Of a DNA stretch of 49,520 nucleotides, positions 22,482-30,584 are shown in pieces. The stretch is from an uncultured Oscillibacter sp. (GTDB taxonomy: Bacteria > Bacillota > Clostridia > Oscillospirales > Oscillospiraceae). Within the stretch, counting starts at the first letter, position 1. Each line of letters starts with the position of its first letter. The stretch lies in contig CANRYZ010000006.1 of NCBI GenBank assembly GCA_947644365.1, positions 1-49,520 of the forward strand, in the 5' to 3' direction. Position numbers and translations under genes: made by a program. Below the pieces are notes generated by a model. That model was not told the DNA's origin. It saw only the letters and a program-made list of their open reading frames with translations, and searched no databases.

Positions 22482-23096
22482 TCACCTGTCGGGCCGGGGC
22501 GGGTCGTCCGTGTCCAGCAGGAAGCGCTCGTAGGCGTTGATGATGGTGGTCTCCCCCCGCCGCAGGACCCGGGGCAGGTCCACTCCGTAGTTGGCGTGGA
22601 CGTGGCCGTGGATCAGGTATTTGGGCTGGTACTTGTCCACCAGGCGCAGCAGGGAGGAGAAGCCCTGGTGGGCGTAATCCTCCCCGTCGCCATAGCCCCG
22701 GATAGGGGAGTGGGCCAGCACGATGTCCACGCCGCCGCTGCGCCACAGCCGGAACCGCAGGCGCTGGATGCGGGCGTCCATCTGCCGCTCGGTGTACTGG
22801 TGGGGGCCGCCGCTGTACAGGTAGCTCCCCCCCAGTCCCAGGATCCGCAGGCCGCCCACCCGGAGGATGCGGTCCTCGGCGCAGTCGCAGCCCTCCGGCG
22901 GGTTCTGGTCGTAGGTCTTGTCGTGGTTGCCGTGGACATAGACCAGGGGGACCCCGGCCATGGTCACCAGGAACGAGAGGTACTTGGAGCTCAGGTCCCC
23001 GCAGGAGAGGATCATGTCCACGCCTTTCAGCCGCCCGGGCTGGTAGTAGTCCCAGAGAGCGGGACACTCCTTGTCGGAGATCAGCAGCAGCTTCAC
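22482..23096 (-). CDS. Metallophosphoesterase
   Basis: A 204-residue calcineurin-like phosphoesterase. The motifs are CGDLS, YVHGNHDK, LAHSP and GHVH, which supply most of the two-metal site. The first motif, normally DxH, reads SDKEC here, so the first His is missing. The protein is cytoplasmic. The GTG start at 23096 overlaps the stop of the upstream ParB-like/BMP gene by four bases, so the two are translationally coupled. The substrate (phosphodiester or phosphoprotein) is unknown. Confidence 0.88.
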   Translation of the reverse strand: MKLLLISDKECPALWDYYQPGRLKGVDMILSCGDLSSKYLSFLVTMAGVPLVYVHGNHDKTYDQNPPEGCDCAEDRILRVGGLRILGLGGSYLYSGGPHQYTERQMDARIQRLRFRLWRSGGVDIVLAHSPIRGYGDGEDYAHQGFSSLLRLVDKYQPKYLIHGHVHANYGVDLPRVLRRGETTIINAYERFLLDTDDPPRPDR

Positions 23097-24985
23097 AGGA
23101 TGGGGTCCTCCTTCTCCGGGGGGATGTCCTCCCGGTAGACGCCCTGGAGACGGACGATGGACCGGGCCATGGGCAGCAGGTCCCCATAGGCGGGGATGCT
23201 CCCCTCCACGCAGCCGTCCAGCTGGTCCATGTGGAGGATCTCCTCGGTGGTGGCCTGGGGGAAGGGCTGGATGGACCCGTCGATGATGCCCCGGCGGAGG
23301 ATCTCCGCCAGCTGCCGGATGCCGGCGGGCAGGTCGTCCCCCAGGAGGATGTCAATGGCCCGGCTGTTCATGCCCCACCAGTAGTTCACGGCCTGGTTCC
23401 CCCGGGGGCCCAGGGCGTCCCAGCCGCCGTTGAACACGCCCCGGACCAGGTTGGTGTACACGTTGCCCCAGTGCCAGTAGGGGGAGGCCAGGGCGTGGAA
23501 TTTTCCGCCCTCCGCGCGGCACAGCCCCCAGGGCTCCCGGATGCGGTCCGGGGTGGGGATGTCCCGGTTGGAGATCAGGGAGACGCCCTGCCGGGACAGC
23601 TCCTCCATGGCGTTCTCCTCCACGCAGGACCAGCGCAGGAGGATGCGCACGCCGGGGTTTGTCAGCTGGGCCCCCCGGGCGAAGGCGTTGATGCTGGCTG
23701 GCACGCCGAAAATGGGGCTGGAGGCCACATAGCCGATGCGCCCGTCCCGGCTCATGGCCCCGGCGATGGCCCCGGCGATGAATTTCCCCTCGTAGATGCG
23801 GCTGTAGTAGGTCTGCACGCCGGCGTAGGGCATGGAGACCGAGCAGTTCAGGATGCGCACGTCCGGGTGCTGGGCCGCCGCCTTGCGGCAGGCCCCGATG
23901 AGAGGCGGCGTGACGGCGAAGATCAGCTGGGCGCCGTTCTCAACGGCCTGTTCCATGGCGGCCTCGGCCTCGCCGCCGGGGCGGACGCCGTCAAAGACCT
24001 GGGTGGTGACCCGGTCCCCCATGACGGCCTCCAGGTACTGCCGCCCCAGATCGTGGGCCCGGGCCCAGTCGCTGTGCTGGGGAAGCTGGTCGCTGATAAA
24101 GGCCACGTTGAGATGGCCGGGCTTGAAGAGGCGGCCCAGCAGGCCGCTGTCCTTTGGCTCCGGCGCATCGGTCTTGACCTCGATGGGCTCCGTCAGGGCC
24201 TTGATGTCCGCCCACACGGCCTTGACGCTCTTCATGAGCTCCGCGGTGGAGAAGGACACCAGCTGGTCGAAGTCGTAGACTTTCAGCCACACCAGCAGGG
24301 CGTCCGCCGCGGTGATGGGGAGCTCCCCGCCCCCCAGCTTCCGGAAGGGCTCCTGGAAGTAGGTGTATCCGGCGGTGAAGCGCCGCCGCTCGTCGTCGGT
24401 CCACACGTGGTCCGGCTCATAGCCCAGGGCCTTCTGGAGCTTCTGGAAGCTGCCGGCCCGGCTGAACCGCACCCGGTAGAGCTTCGTCTGGGGGTAGGAC
24501 TCCAGGAAGTCGTAGTAGGCCAGGACCTCCGGGTCCCGGGACCACACGGGCACCATGCGGGTGACATAGCCGGGGATCACCGGCGCGCCGTAGCTCTTGA
24601 GGACGCTCACCCGCTTGTTGCCCTCCTGGACGTAGAACCGGCCCAGGTACTCGTAGCAGCGGATGGGCTCCCGGATGCCCTCGTCCCCCAGGTGGGCGGC
24701 GCACAGCTCCATCCACTTGGCGCCGAACTCGGTGTCCGGGTCCAGCAGGGGCATGAAGTCCGCCGCGAAGGCGGAGCGCCGCCCGGCGGTCTTGGTGCCC
24801 TTGATCTGGTCGATGGGGATCTCCACCACGCCCAGGTCCGTCTGCCCGGCCACCATGGTCTCGCTGATGATCTCGTCCAGCACCTGGGGATAGGGGTAGC
24901 GCCCCCGGAGCACGCAGTCGTGATAGGTCTTGCGGCCCTGTTTCAGCGCCGCGGCGTACTGCGCCGCAGCCTCCTGCCGGCTCAT
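23093..24985 (-). CDS. ParB-like domain fused to BMP/PnrA-type periplasmic-binding domain
   Basis: A 630-residue protein. Residues about 40-140 look like a ParB/sulfiredoxin-type domain (EIPIDQIKGTKTAGR, and later IRCYEYLGRFYVQEGNKRVSVLK, where family members have GxxRxxA-like motifs). Residues about 300-540 match the basic membrane protein (BMP/PnrA) purine-nucleoside-binding fold (NVAFISDQLPQHSDWARAHDLGRQ, YEGKFIAGAIAGAMS, RIGYVAS). No signal peptide or lipobox is present, so it is probably cytoplasmic and not a transporter subunit; no permease is nearby. It may be a nucleoside-responsive regulator, which is inference. The start at 24985 follows GAGGAGG; the longer frame is not supported. 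It is coupled to the metallophosphoesterase gene. Confidence 0.8.
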   Translation of the reverse strand: MSRQEAAAQYAAALKQGRKTYHDCVLRGRYPYPQVLDEIISETMVAGQTDLGVVEIPIDQIKGTKTAGRRSAFAADFMPLLDPDTEFGAKWMELCAAHLGDEGIREPIRCYEYLGRFYVQEGNKRVSVLKSYGAPVIPGYVTRMVPVWSRDPEVLAYYDFLESYPQTKLYRVRFSRAGSFQKLQKALGYEPDHVWTDDERRRFTAGYTYFQEPFRKLGGGELPITAADALLVWLKVYDFDQLVSFSTAELMKSVKAVWADIKALTEPIEVKTDAPEPKDSGLLGRLFKPGHLNVAFISDQLPQHSDWARAHDLGRQYLEAVMGDRVTTQVFDGVRPGGEAEAAMEQAVENGAQLIFAVTPPLIGACRKAAAQHPDVRILNCSVSMPYAGVQTYYSRIYEGKFIAGAIAGAMSRDGRIGYVASSPIFGVPASINAFARGAQLTNPGVRILLRWSCVEENAMEELSRQGVSLISNRDIPTPDRIREPWGLCRAEGGKFHALASPYWHWGNVYTNLVRGVFNGGWDALGPRGNQAVNYWWGMNSRAIDILLGDDLPAGIRQLAEILRRGIIDGSIQPFPQATTEEILHMDQLDGCVEGSIPAYGDLLPMARSIVRLQGVYREDIPPEKEDPIL

Positions 24986-25025
24986 GATACCGCCTCCTCT
25001 TGCGTTTAATCGTTTACCACGGCCC

Positions 25026-25054
25026 ATTTTACTGGATTCGCTCCGGGAATACAA
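25026..25054 (-). promoter_or_regulatory. Promoter of the ParB-like/BMP operon
   Basis: On the minus strand TTGTAT (25049-25054), 17-bp spacer, TAAAAT (25026-25031). Confidence 0.6.
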
Positions 25055-25137
25055 GGGGGAGATGGTCGGTTTCGGAGCCAAATTTCCCGCTCCGGAGGCG
25101 TGAAAATCCGGCTGTTTTGACGGAGGGGGGGGACGGA

Positions 25138-25166
25138 AGAGGGCCGCGCCTGCGGCGCGGCCCTCT
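25138..25166. terminator. Hairpin after the sigma/anti-sigma operon
   Basis: A 13-bp GC stem (25138-25150 with 25154-25166, loop TGC). The minus-strand side lacks a T tract, so it is only a possible terminator. Confidence 0.5.
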
Positions 25167-25179
25167 CTATGGGACAAGC

Positions 25180-26214
25180 TCACTTGCCGAAGCGGTACTG
25201 CTCGGCGGTCAGGGTCAGCTCAATATCAGCGCCCGTGAAAGCCAGGGCGTACAGCTCCAGCCGGTTTTCCAGCGGCAGGTCCGGATTGATCCGGAGCGCC
25301 CGTGTCAGCGTCTGTCCCGCCGGAACGCGGAGGTTGCTGAAAGTATCATACCTGCGGTTTCCAACAGTGTTGGGCCGGCGGAGATGCACCCAGGCGTCCT
25401 CGGTCCCCGTGTTCTCAATGGTGATCACGGCGTACTCTCCCAGCCAGGGCGTAAAGTTAAAGCTCTGCTCAATGGTCGCGCTGGCGCCCTCTCTGCTCCT
25501 TTGGCTCTGGAACACCCGGTCCTTCATGGCGGTGCCGGACCAGCTGGCCATATCCACCTCCGCCGGGTCCACCTCCGTGTACATGCCGCAGGTGACGCCG
25601 TACTCCGGTTTCAGAGGCGTTGACTGCCTGTGCTCCTCCGCTCTCTTCGCGTCCTCCGCCTGTTCCTCCGCCGTGCGGAACATGGCGGCATTCATATCTG
25701 TTGACCTGGCGATTCCGATGGGCTTTCCCTCCCCCTCCCGTCTTATGGAGTAGTCAATATCGCACTTTACATCTCCGGTAAGCCAGACAGGCTCTCCGTT
25801 GCCCTTGACCCCGATCTCTCCCTTGTCATTCACAAAGGGCTTCTCGCCGAAATCCACGCAGTTCAGGGTATCCCGGTAGGTGACTCCGTAGCACACGTCC
25901 AGAATGTCGGCAATGGTCTCCGCCTCCACGTAGTAGTGAATCTCGCCCTTCTCGTCGGCGTAGGTCAGCACGGCGGGAATCTCCGCGCCGTTCTCCGCCT
26001 TCACCTTCTCGCCGGGGGCGGTGCGCTCCACGCCGAAGAGGGCGATGCCCGCCTCCCCGCAGGCAAGGCGCAGGTCCCCGGCCTGGACCTGTACGGAACC
26101 TTCCTCCGGGGCCTTGTCCTCCTTGGCCAGGGAGGCGGAGATCAGGCAGGCCAGCAGCGCCATGGCGGCCATGCCGGCGATGAAGGGAATGTAGCTTTTC
26201 TTTGTTCTGTTCAT
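25180..26214 (-). CDS. Exported hypothetical protein of the ECF operon
   Basis: A 344-residue protein with an N-terminal signal anchor (YIPFIAGMAAMALLACLISASLA). The first 130 residues resemble the stalk-like repeats of copper amine oxidase N-terminal domains in pattern (VQAGDLRLAC, IPAVLTYADEKGEIHYYVEAETIADIL), which is a loose match. The C-terminal part looks like an all-beta domain (NFTPWLGEYAVITIENTGTEDAWVHLR). Function unknown. ATG 26214 has GGAG seven bases upstream; ATG 26220 is too close to it. It follows the anti-sigma gene by 19 bp and is probably a target and member of the sigma operon. Confidence 0.8.
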   Translation of the reverse strand: MNRTKKSYIPFIAGMAAMALLACLISASLAKEDKAPEEGSVQVQAGDLRLACGEAGIALFGVERTAPGEKVKAENGAEIPAVLTYADEKGEIHYYVEAETIADILDVCYGVTYRDTLNCVDFGEKPFVNDKGEIGVKGNGEPVWLTGDVKCDIDYSIRREGEGKPIGIARSTDMNAAMFRTAEEQAEDAKRAEEHRQSTPLKPEYGVTCGMYTEVDPAEVDMASWSGTAMKDRVFQSQRSREGASATIEQSFNFTPWLGEYAVITIENTGTEDAWVHLRRPNTVGNRRYDTFSNLRVPAGQTLTRALRINPDLPLENRLELYALAFTGADIELTLTAEQYRFGK

Positions 26215-26233
26215 GTTCATGCTCCTTTTTGAT

Positions 26234-26896
26234 TTACCACTGCAGATTGTCCGCGATCTTAAAAAACGTCTCCCGGTCCAGGCCGCCGTGGGCTGTCAGA
26301 TGGAGGACGTAGGGGCCCTCCGCCCACAGCAGAATATAACAGTAGGAATCGTTCTCCGCGGTATGGATAAAGATGCCCTTGCTGCCCTGGACGGAGGCCT
26401 CCTCCCACTGGTAGTCTCCCATCAATATCTCGCTGTACTCCTGCCCCATCCACTGGCGCAGGGCGATATACTGGTAGTCCTCGGTGCGGTAGGAGGTGCT
26501 GAAATGCACGGCGTCCTCCTCCGGCTCGCTCTCGGTCCACAGCGAGTACCCCTCCGGGACCCAGCCCATGGTGATCCGGTGGAACCGCTGGGGGACCACG
26601 TCCTCCTGGGGCCGGGCGCTGTAGGTGAGGACGCCGTCCCGGGCGGAGGCCTGAACCCGGTAGTCCTCCGGCTGGCCGGCGTGCACCGCCGTGCCCAGCA
26701 GCGCCACCACCGCCGCCAGCAGCAGCGCCCGCTTCCAGAGCTTCCGCCCCTTCCGCCGGGGCAGCAGGGGGCGCATCCGCTCCTCAAAGGCCGGGGAAAA
26801 GGCGTGGGCGCACGCCGCCCGGTCCGGCAGAGCGGATAAGTAGCGTTCCGCCGCCTCCGGCGCGGCCTGGCACAGCATCTCGTCGGTGATTCTCAT
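26234..26896 (-). CDS. Anti-sigma-factor-like membrane protein (DUF4367-type)
   Basis: A 220-residue protein. The cytoplasmic N-terminus (about 1-52) would hold the sigma factor, one membrane helix follows (RALLLAAVVALLGTAVHAG), and the outside part ends in a DUF4367-type domain (MGWVPEGYSLWTESE, then a C-terminal GLDRETFFKIADNLQW). The ATG overlaps the sigma factor stop by four bases (ATGA), a coupling usual for sigma/anti-sigma pairs. The signal it senses is unknown. Confidence 0.82.
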   Translation of the reverse strand: MRITDEMLCQAAPEAAERYLSALPDRAACAHAFSPAFEERMRPLLPRRKGRKLWKRALLLAAVVALLGTAVHAGQPEDYRVQASARDGVLTYSARPQEDVVPQRFHRITMGWVPEGYSLWTESEPEEDAVHFSTSYRTEDYQYIALRQWMGQEYSEILMGDYQWEEASVQGSKGIFIHTAENDSYCYILLWAEGPYVLHLTAHGGLDRETFFKIADNLQW

Positions 26897-27405
26897 ATGA
26901 CCTCCCCTCTCTCCGCCAGCTCCGCCGCCAGCCGCCGTTTGGCCTGGGCCGTGATCTGCCGGATGTTCTCCGGCGTCAGGCCCAGAAAGCCCGCGATCTC
27001 GGCGGCGGAGTATCCGTTGTAGTATTTCAGCAGCAGGACCTCCCGGTGTCTGGGGGGCAGGGCCGCCATGGCCCCGGCCAGGGTCCCGTCGGAGGGCGGG
27101 CCCTCGCAGCCGGGGACGTCCTCCTCCAGCTCCGATACCGGGTGGCGCTGCCTGGCCCGGTAGAGGTCGATGGCCTTCCGCTCCGCCACCGTGGCGGCCA
27201 GGCACCGGGCCCGGGGGCCCAGCTCCGGGGGCAGGCTGTGCTCCGCCAGGCTGAGGAAGGCCGTGTGCACCGCGTCCTCCGCGTCCTGGTCGTTGTTAAG
27301 GATCCGGCGGGCCACGTGGAACATCAGCCCCCGGTAGGCCGTGTACAGCGCCTCGAACCGCGTCCGGTCCTCCGGGCTGTCCAGAGCCTGTAAGTAAATC
27401 AGCAT
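26893..27405 (-). CDS. ECF RNA polymerase sigma factor
   Basis: A 170-residue sigma-70 family ECF factor. Region 2 is FEALYTAYRGLMFHVARRILNNDQDAEDAVHTAFLSL, and region 4 is ALPPRHREVLLLKYYNGYSAAEIAGFLGLTPENIRQITAQAKRRL. The length suits ECF. GGGAGG precedes the ATG. It starts a three-gene leftward operon with its membrane anti-sigma and an exported protein. Upstream are an A/T-tract palindrome (GAAAAATTTTTC) and two GCGTCACA copies 23 bp apart, which could be an autoregulated ECF promoter. Confidence 0.93.
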   Translation of the reverse strand: MLIYLQALDSPEDRTRFEALYTAYRGLMFHVARRILNNDQDAEDAVHTAFLSLAEHSLPPELGPRARCLAATVAERKAIDLYRARQRHPVSELEEDVPGCEGPPSDGTLAGAMAALPPRHREVLLLKYYNGYSAAEIAGFLGLTPENIRQITAQAKRRLAAELAERGEVI

Positions 27406-27427
27406 GTCACCGCCTCCCTCTGTTCAC

Positions 27428-27475
27428 TGTGACGCTCCAGCCCGCCGGAATGTGACGCCGGACGGAAAAATTTTT
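27428..27475 (-). promoter_or_regulatory. Candidate ECF-type promoter
   Basis: On the minus strand, GAAAAATTTTTC is followed by GCGTCACATT and, 23 bp on, GCGTCACA. The two CGTC-containing blocks resemble ECF -35/-10 spacing. No match to a housekeeping promoter was found. Confidence 0.3.
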
Positions 27476-27498
27476 CAAAATTCCCGGGAATGAAACGC

Positions 27499-27528
27499 CG
27501 CCGCCCTCCGGTTCCCCGGAGGACGGCG
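27499..27528 (-). terminator. thyX terminator
   Basis: A 13-position stem with one mismatch (27499-27511 with 27516-27528, loop TTCC), followed on the minus strand by TTTC. Confidence 0.55.
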
Positions 27529-27563
27529 TGTCTGCCTGGCGCGATATAGGGGTCCAAACGGCG

Positions 27564-28217
27564 TTATTGCTCCGCCTCCAGCAGGTCCGCGAAGAACACG
27601 GGGTAGTCCCTGGCGAACCGCTCCAGCAGCATCCGCGCCACCTCCCGGCACTGGGGATGGGCCGCCGCGTCCGCCCGCAGGCGGAGGAAGTGCCGCCACT
27701 CCCGCAGGTCCATGGTGGCCACCAGCTCCGTTTTCAGGGAGTTGGGCAGGACGGACCGGGCCTCCTGGGGGGTGGCCCCCAGCTCGATCATCTGGAAATA
27801 GCTCCGCTCGGCGTTCTCCATGGCCTGCCGCCACACCTCGTATTTTTTCCGGTCCGTCTCGTCGTTCAGGTCGTAGCGAAAGCCGGTGGCCAGGTCGATG
27901 CAGGTGATCTGGCTGCCGAATTTCTCCTTGACGTAGTTGCAGTACCGGGTGCTCTCCTGGGAGTAGCTGGCGATGCGGTGGCGGACGATCTCGTGGGTCA
28001 CGCCCCGGTCGCAGATGAATTTCACGGTGATGCTCCCGTGCTCGATGACGGACTCGTGGCCCCGGCGGATGATCCCCCGGATAAACTTCTCCGCCGAGCC
28101 CTCCTCGATGCGGTCCTCGCTCTTATAGCAGACCCGGCCAATGCGCTCAATGCGGCGGAGCATGTCCTCATAGGGCTCCGTGCTGAGCACCTCCACCGTC
28201 GGTTTCTGGATAATCAT
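27564..28217 (-). CDS. thyX: Flavin-dependent thymidylate synthase
   Basis: A 217-residue ThyX that makes dTMP from dUMP with FAD, NADPH and methylene-tetrahydrofolate. The family signature RHRxxSxxExSxRY is present as RHRIASYSQESTRY (79-92). The start at 28217 has GAGGAGAG upstream; the longer frame starts before the promoter-proximal leader and lacks a site. It is a single gene with its own promoter, divergent from a hypothetical gene. Confidence 0.96.
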   Translation of the reverse strand: MIIQKPTVEVLSTEPYEDMLRRIERIGRVCYKSEDRIEEGSAEKFIRGIIRRGHESVIEHGSITVKFICDRGVTHEIVRHRIASYSQESTRYCNYVKEKFGSQITCIDLATGFRYDLNDETDRKKYEVWRQAMENAERSYFQMIELGATPQEARSVLPNSLKTELVATMDLREWRHFLRLRADAAAHPQCREVARMLLERFARDYPVFFADLLEAEQ

Positions 28218-28250
28218 GCCAATTCTCTCCTCGCCTTTGAATTTTTCACC

Positions 28251-28279
28251 ATTATAATGCAAATTCCCGCTATAAGCAA
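28251..28279 (-). promoter_or_regulatory. thyX promoter
   Basis: On the minus strand TTGCTT (28274-28279), 17-bp spacer, TATAAT (28251-28256). Confidence 0.75.
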
Positions 28280-28292
28280 TAGACGGTTTTTG

Positions 28293-28321
28293 TTGTTTTT
28301 CGACAGCCGCTGTGTTATACT
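28293..28321 (+). promoter_or_regulatory. Promoter of the 28.4-kb hypothetical gene
   Basis: TTGTTT (28293-28298), 17-bp spacer, TATACT (28316-28321). Its -35 lies 13 bp from the -35 of thyX. Confidence 0.65.
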
Positions 28322-28412
28322 ACACGCAGTATGGCTGTTTTCCAGAAACGGCAGTTTTTTCAAGAGCACATTGGCCGGGCTCTTCCGGCTCTCTTTTTAG
28401 GAGGTTTATTCT

Positions 28413-29075
28413 ATGCTGGTACCCAACCGCTTGAAATCCCTGTACGAGGGTCCCATGCCCCCCATGGGGCTGACGGACTATGAGTCCCTGTCCAAATTCC
28501 TCAACGCCGGCGCCCAGCGGTGCAAGACGTCCGGCCGGAACTTCGACCTGTTCCTGGACTGGGCCATCCACGCGCTGCTGGCCAGCCTCACCGCCGACAG
28601 CGCCGCCCGCATCTTCCTGCCCAAGACCAGGACCGCCCCCTTCGTGCTGGACGATCTGATCCCCCTCTCCGGCATCCGCCCCACGGGGAAGAAGAGGATC
28701 CAGCTCAGCGAGACCCACCTCATCGCCCCGGTTTGGAACAACACGGACCTGGGGCTGGCCCTGGAGGCCTTTTATGACAGCGGCTTTGAGGACGTGAAGA
28801 TCGAACAGCACTTCGGGGGCGCCTACATCGAGGAGCTCCGCCTGGCCATCATCGACTCCCCGTCGGACGTGGACATCCCCAACGTCCTGCGGGTGTGGAA
28901 CCGGGGCAGTCTCCAGCTGGACACCTACACCCTCAAGGCCCTGGAGCCGGTGCTGCGCACCAACGGCGACGCTTGGTACCTCCAGGAGGGGGAGGAGGAG
29001 CGGGCCGAGCCCGTGCGGGAGCCCCGGATGGCGGCCCTCTACAACTGCGGTCTGCGGCGCTACTGCGGGAAATAA
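28413..29075 (+). CDS. Hypothetical cytoplasmic protein
   Basis: A 220-residue protein that I do not recognise. No signal peptide, membrane helix or catalytic motif is visible. It has mixed alpha/beta composition with a conserved-looking core (LTDYESLSKFLNAGAQR, then GLALEAFYDSGFEDVKIEQHFGG). The start has an AGGAGG site. A good promoter and terminator mark it as a real single-gene unit between thyX and the second ECF cassette. Confidence 0.75.
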   Translation: MLVPNRLKSLYEGPMPPMGLTDYESLSKFLNAGAQRCKTSGRNFDLFLDWAIHALLASLTADSAARIFLPKTRTAPFVLDDLIPLSGIRPTGKKRIQLSETHLIAPVWNNTDLGLALEAFYDSGFEDVKIEQHFGGAYIEELRLAIIDSPSDVDIPNVLRVWNRGSLQLDTYTLKALEPVLRTNGDAWYLQEGEEERAEPVREPRMAALYNCGLRRYCGK

Positions 29076-29089
29076 CATCTGCCTGTCTC

Positions 29090-29129
29090 AGGACCCGGGC
29101 CCCGTGGGGGGTCCGGGCCTCTTTTGTTG
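29090..29129 (+). terminator. Terminator after the hypothetical gene
   Basis: A GC-rich imperfect stem (29090-29103 with about 29106-29120) followed by CTTTTGTTG. Confidence 0.6.
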
Positions 29130-29222
29130 AAAAAATTTTCGGAGCGCCGCGACCCGGGGCCGGGAAAAGCGTACATCCATCAGTGAAGGGCGCGCTTCAA
29201 GAGCAGCGAGAGGAGGCAGAAC

Positions 29223-29780
29223 ATGGACGATCACGACATCGTGGCGCTGTACTGGGCCCGGGAGGAGGACGCTATCCGGGAGACCTGCGCCAAATACGGC
29301 GGGCTGTGCCGGAGCATTGTGGGCAGGATCCTCACCAGCCCCGAGGACGGGGAAGAGTGCCTCAACGACACCTGGCTGGGGCTGTGGAACGCCATCCCGC
29401 CCCAGCGCCCCGGCCGTCTGGCCGCGTTCGCGGGCCGGGTGGCCCGGAATCTGGCCCTGAAGCGGTACGACTACGTCACCGCCCGGCGGCGGAACCCGGA
29501 GGCCGTCCGCTCCCTGGAGGAGCTGGGGGACTGCGTCAGCGGCCGGGAGAGTGTGGAGACGGAGGTGGAGAACCGCCGGATCGAGGAGGCCGTCGGCAGC
29601 TTCCTCCGGGGGCTGGAGGAGGAAAAGCGGAACGTGTTTCTCCTGCGGTACTGGCACTTTCTCTCCATCGAGGACATCTGCCGCCGCACGGGGTCCGGCG
29701 AGAGCCGGGTGAAGTCCATGCTCAGCCGCACCCGGCGCAAGCTGCGCCAACATCTGGAACAGGAGGGAATTGAGATATGA
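29223..29780 (+). CDS. ECF-like sigma-70 family factor
   Basis: A 185-residue sigma factor. Region 2 is the segment ETCAKYGGLCRSIVGRILTSPEDGEECLNDTWLGLWNAI and region 4 is FLLRYWHFLSIEDICRRTGSGESRVKSMLSRTRRKLRQHL. The ribosome site is GAGGAGG. Its stop overlaps the ATG of the next gene (ATGA), which encodes a membrane protein in the anti-sigma position. It is the second sigma cassette in about 4 kb and differs clearly from the first, so the two are not a recent duplication. Confidence 0.9.
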   Translation: MDDHDIVALYWAREEDAIRETCAKYGGLCRSIVGRILTSPEDGEECLNDTWLGLWNAIPPQRPGRLAAFAGRVARNLALKRYDYVTARRRNPEAVRSLEELGDCVSGRESVETEVENRRIEEAVGSFLRGLEEEKRNVFLLRYWHFLSIEDICRRTGSGESRVKSMLSRTRRKLRQHLEQEGIEI

Positions 29781-30439
29781 CGGAGCGGCAGTTATCGGAC
29801 CGCATTGGAAACGTGGATGAAAAGCTCATCCAGCAGGCGGCGGAGGCCCCCAACTACGGCCTGCGCCGCAGGAAAACCGCCCTGCGGCGGCTGGCGTCCC
29901 TGGCGGCGGTCGTCGCCCTGATGGCCGTGAGCTTCACCACCGGGGCCCTGGCTTTCAGCCGGGAGACGGTGGTGGAGGTGCCGGTGGAGCAGGAGGCGGT
30001 GGTCCTGGAGGACATCGGCTTGACGCTGATCCTGCCGGACAGCTGGAAGGGCCTCTACGAACTTGTGGAGTGGGAGGGCCAGTACGTGGTGGTCTGCCCG
30101 GAGATCCGGGAGGCCGTTCTGGCCCAGTCCCGGCTGGAATGGGAGGCGGGGGGCATGGAGTGGCCCGAGGAACTGGACCGGAATCCCTTCACCGGGGGGA
30201 TGCTGTTCTACATCTTCGGCATCCCCGGGGCCATGACGCCGGAGCAGCTGGCGGAGAGCGACTGGGGGGAGATGACCAATATCACCGAGACCCGGTATCT
30301 CCTGGCCACGGCGGAGCGGACCTATGTCCTCTACCACGCCAGCGACGTACAGTGCACCCCGGACACCGCGGAGCTCTATGACCGCCTGGCGGAGGGCATC
30401 CGTGACATCCGCATTGTGGTGGACAACATTCTCGCGTGA
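29777..30439 (+). CDS. Anti-sigma-like membrane protein
   Basis: A 220-residue protein with a basic cytoplasmic N-terminus (about 1-38), one membrane helix (LASLAAVVALMAVSFTTGALAFS) and an outside domain of unknown type. The layout and four-base overlap with the upstream sigma gene indicate an anti-sigma role, by position rather than by a recognised domain. The N-terminus has YGLRRRKTALRRL just before the helix. A strong terminator follows. Confidence 0.75.
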   Translation: MTERQLSDRIGNVDEKLIQQAAEAPNYGLRRRKTALRRLASLAAVVALMAVSFTTGALAFSRETVVEVPVEQEAVVLEDIGLTLILPDSWKGLYELVEWEGQYVVVCPEIREAVLAQSRLEWEAGGMEWPEELDRNPFTGGMLFYIFGIPGAMTPEQLAESDWGEMTNITETRYLLATAERTYVLYHASDVQCTPDTAELYDRLAEGIRDIRIVVDNILA

Positions 30440-30451
30440 CCGCGCCGCGGC

Positions 30452-30480
30452 GGGCCGCCCCATCGGGGCGGCCCGTTTTT
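30452..30480 (+). terminator. Terminator of the second ECF cassette
   Basis: A 10-bp stem GGGCCGCCCC-ATC-GGGGCGGCCC (30452-30474) followed by GTTTTT. Confidence 0.9.
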
Positions 30481-30524
30481 CACTCTACCTCCGGTTGATT
30501 TTTCCCCGCTCCCCCGCCTGTGGA

Positions 30525-30553
30525 TTGAAAAACCCCTTAAAATCCAGTACAAT
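30525..30553 (+). promoter_or_regulatory. Promoter of the XRE membrane protein gene
   Basis: TTGAAA (30525-30530), 17-bp spacer, TACAAT (30548-30553). Confidence 0.75.
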
Positions 30554-30584
30554 TGGCCCATATTACACATATGGGAGGACCGCC

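Noticed and set aside
23231..25009. Plus-strand frame opposite the ParB-like/BMP gene
   Set aside because: Antisense shadow without a ribosome site or recognisable domain.
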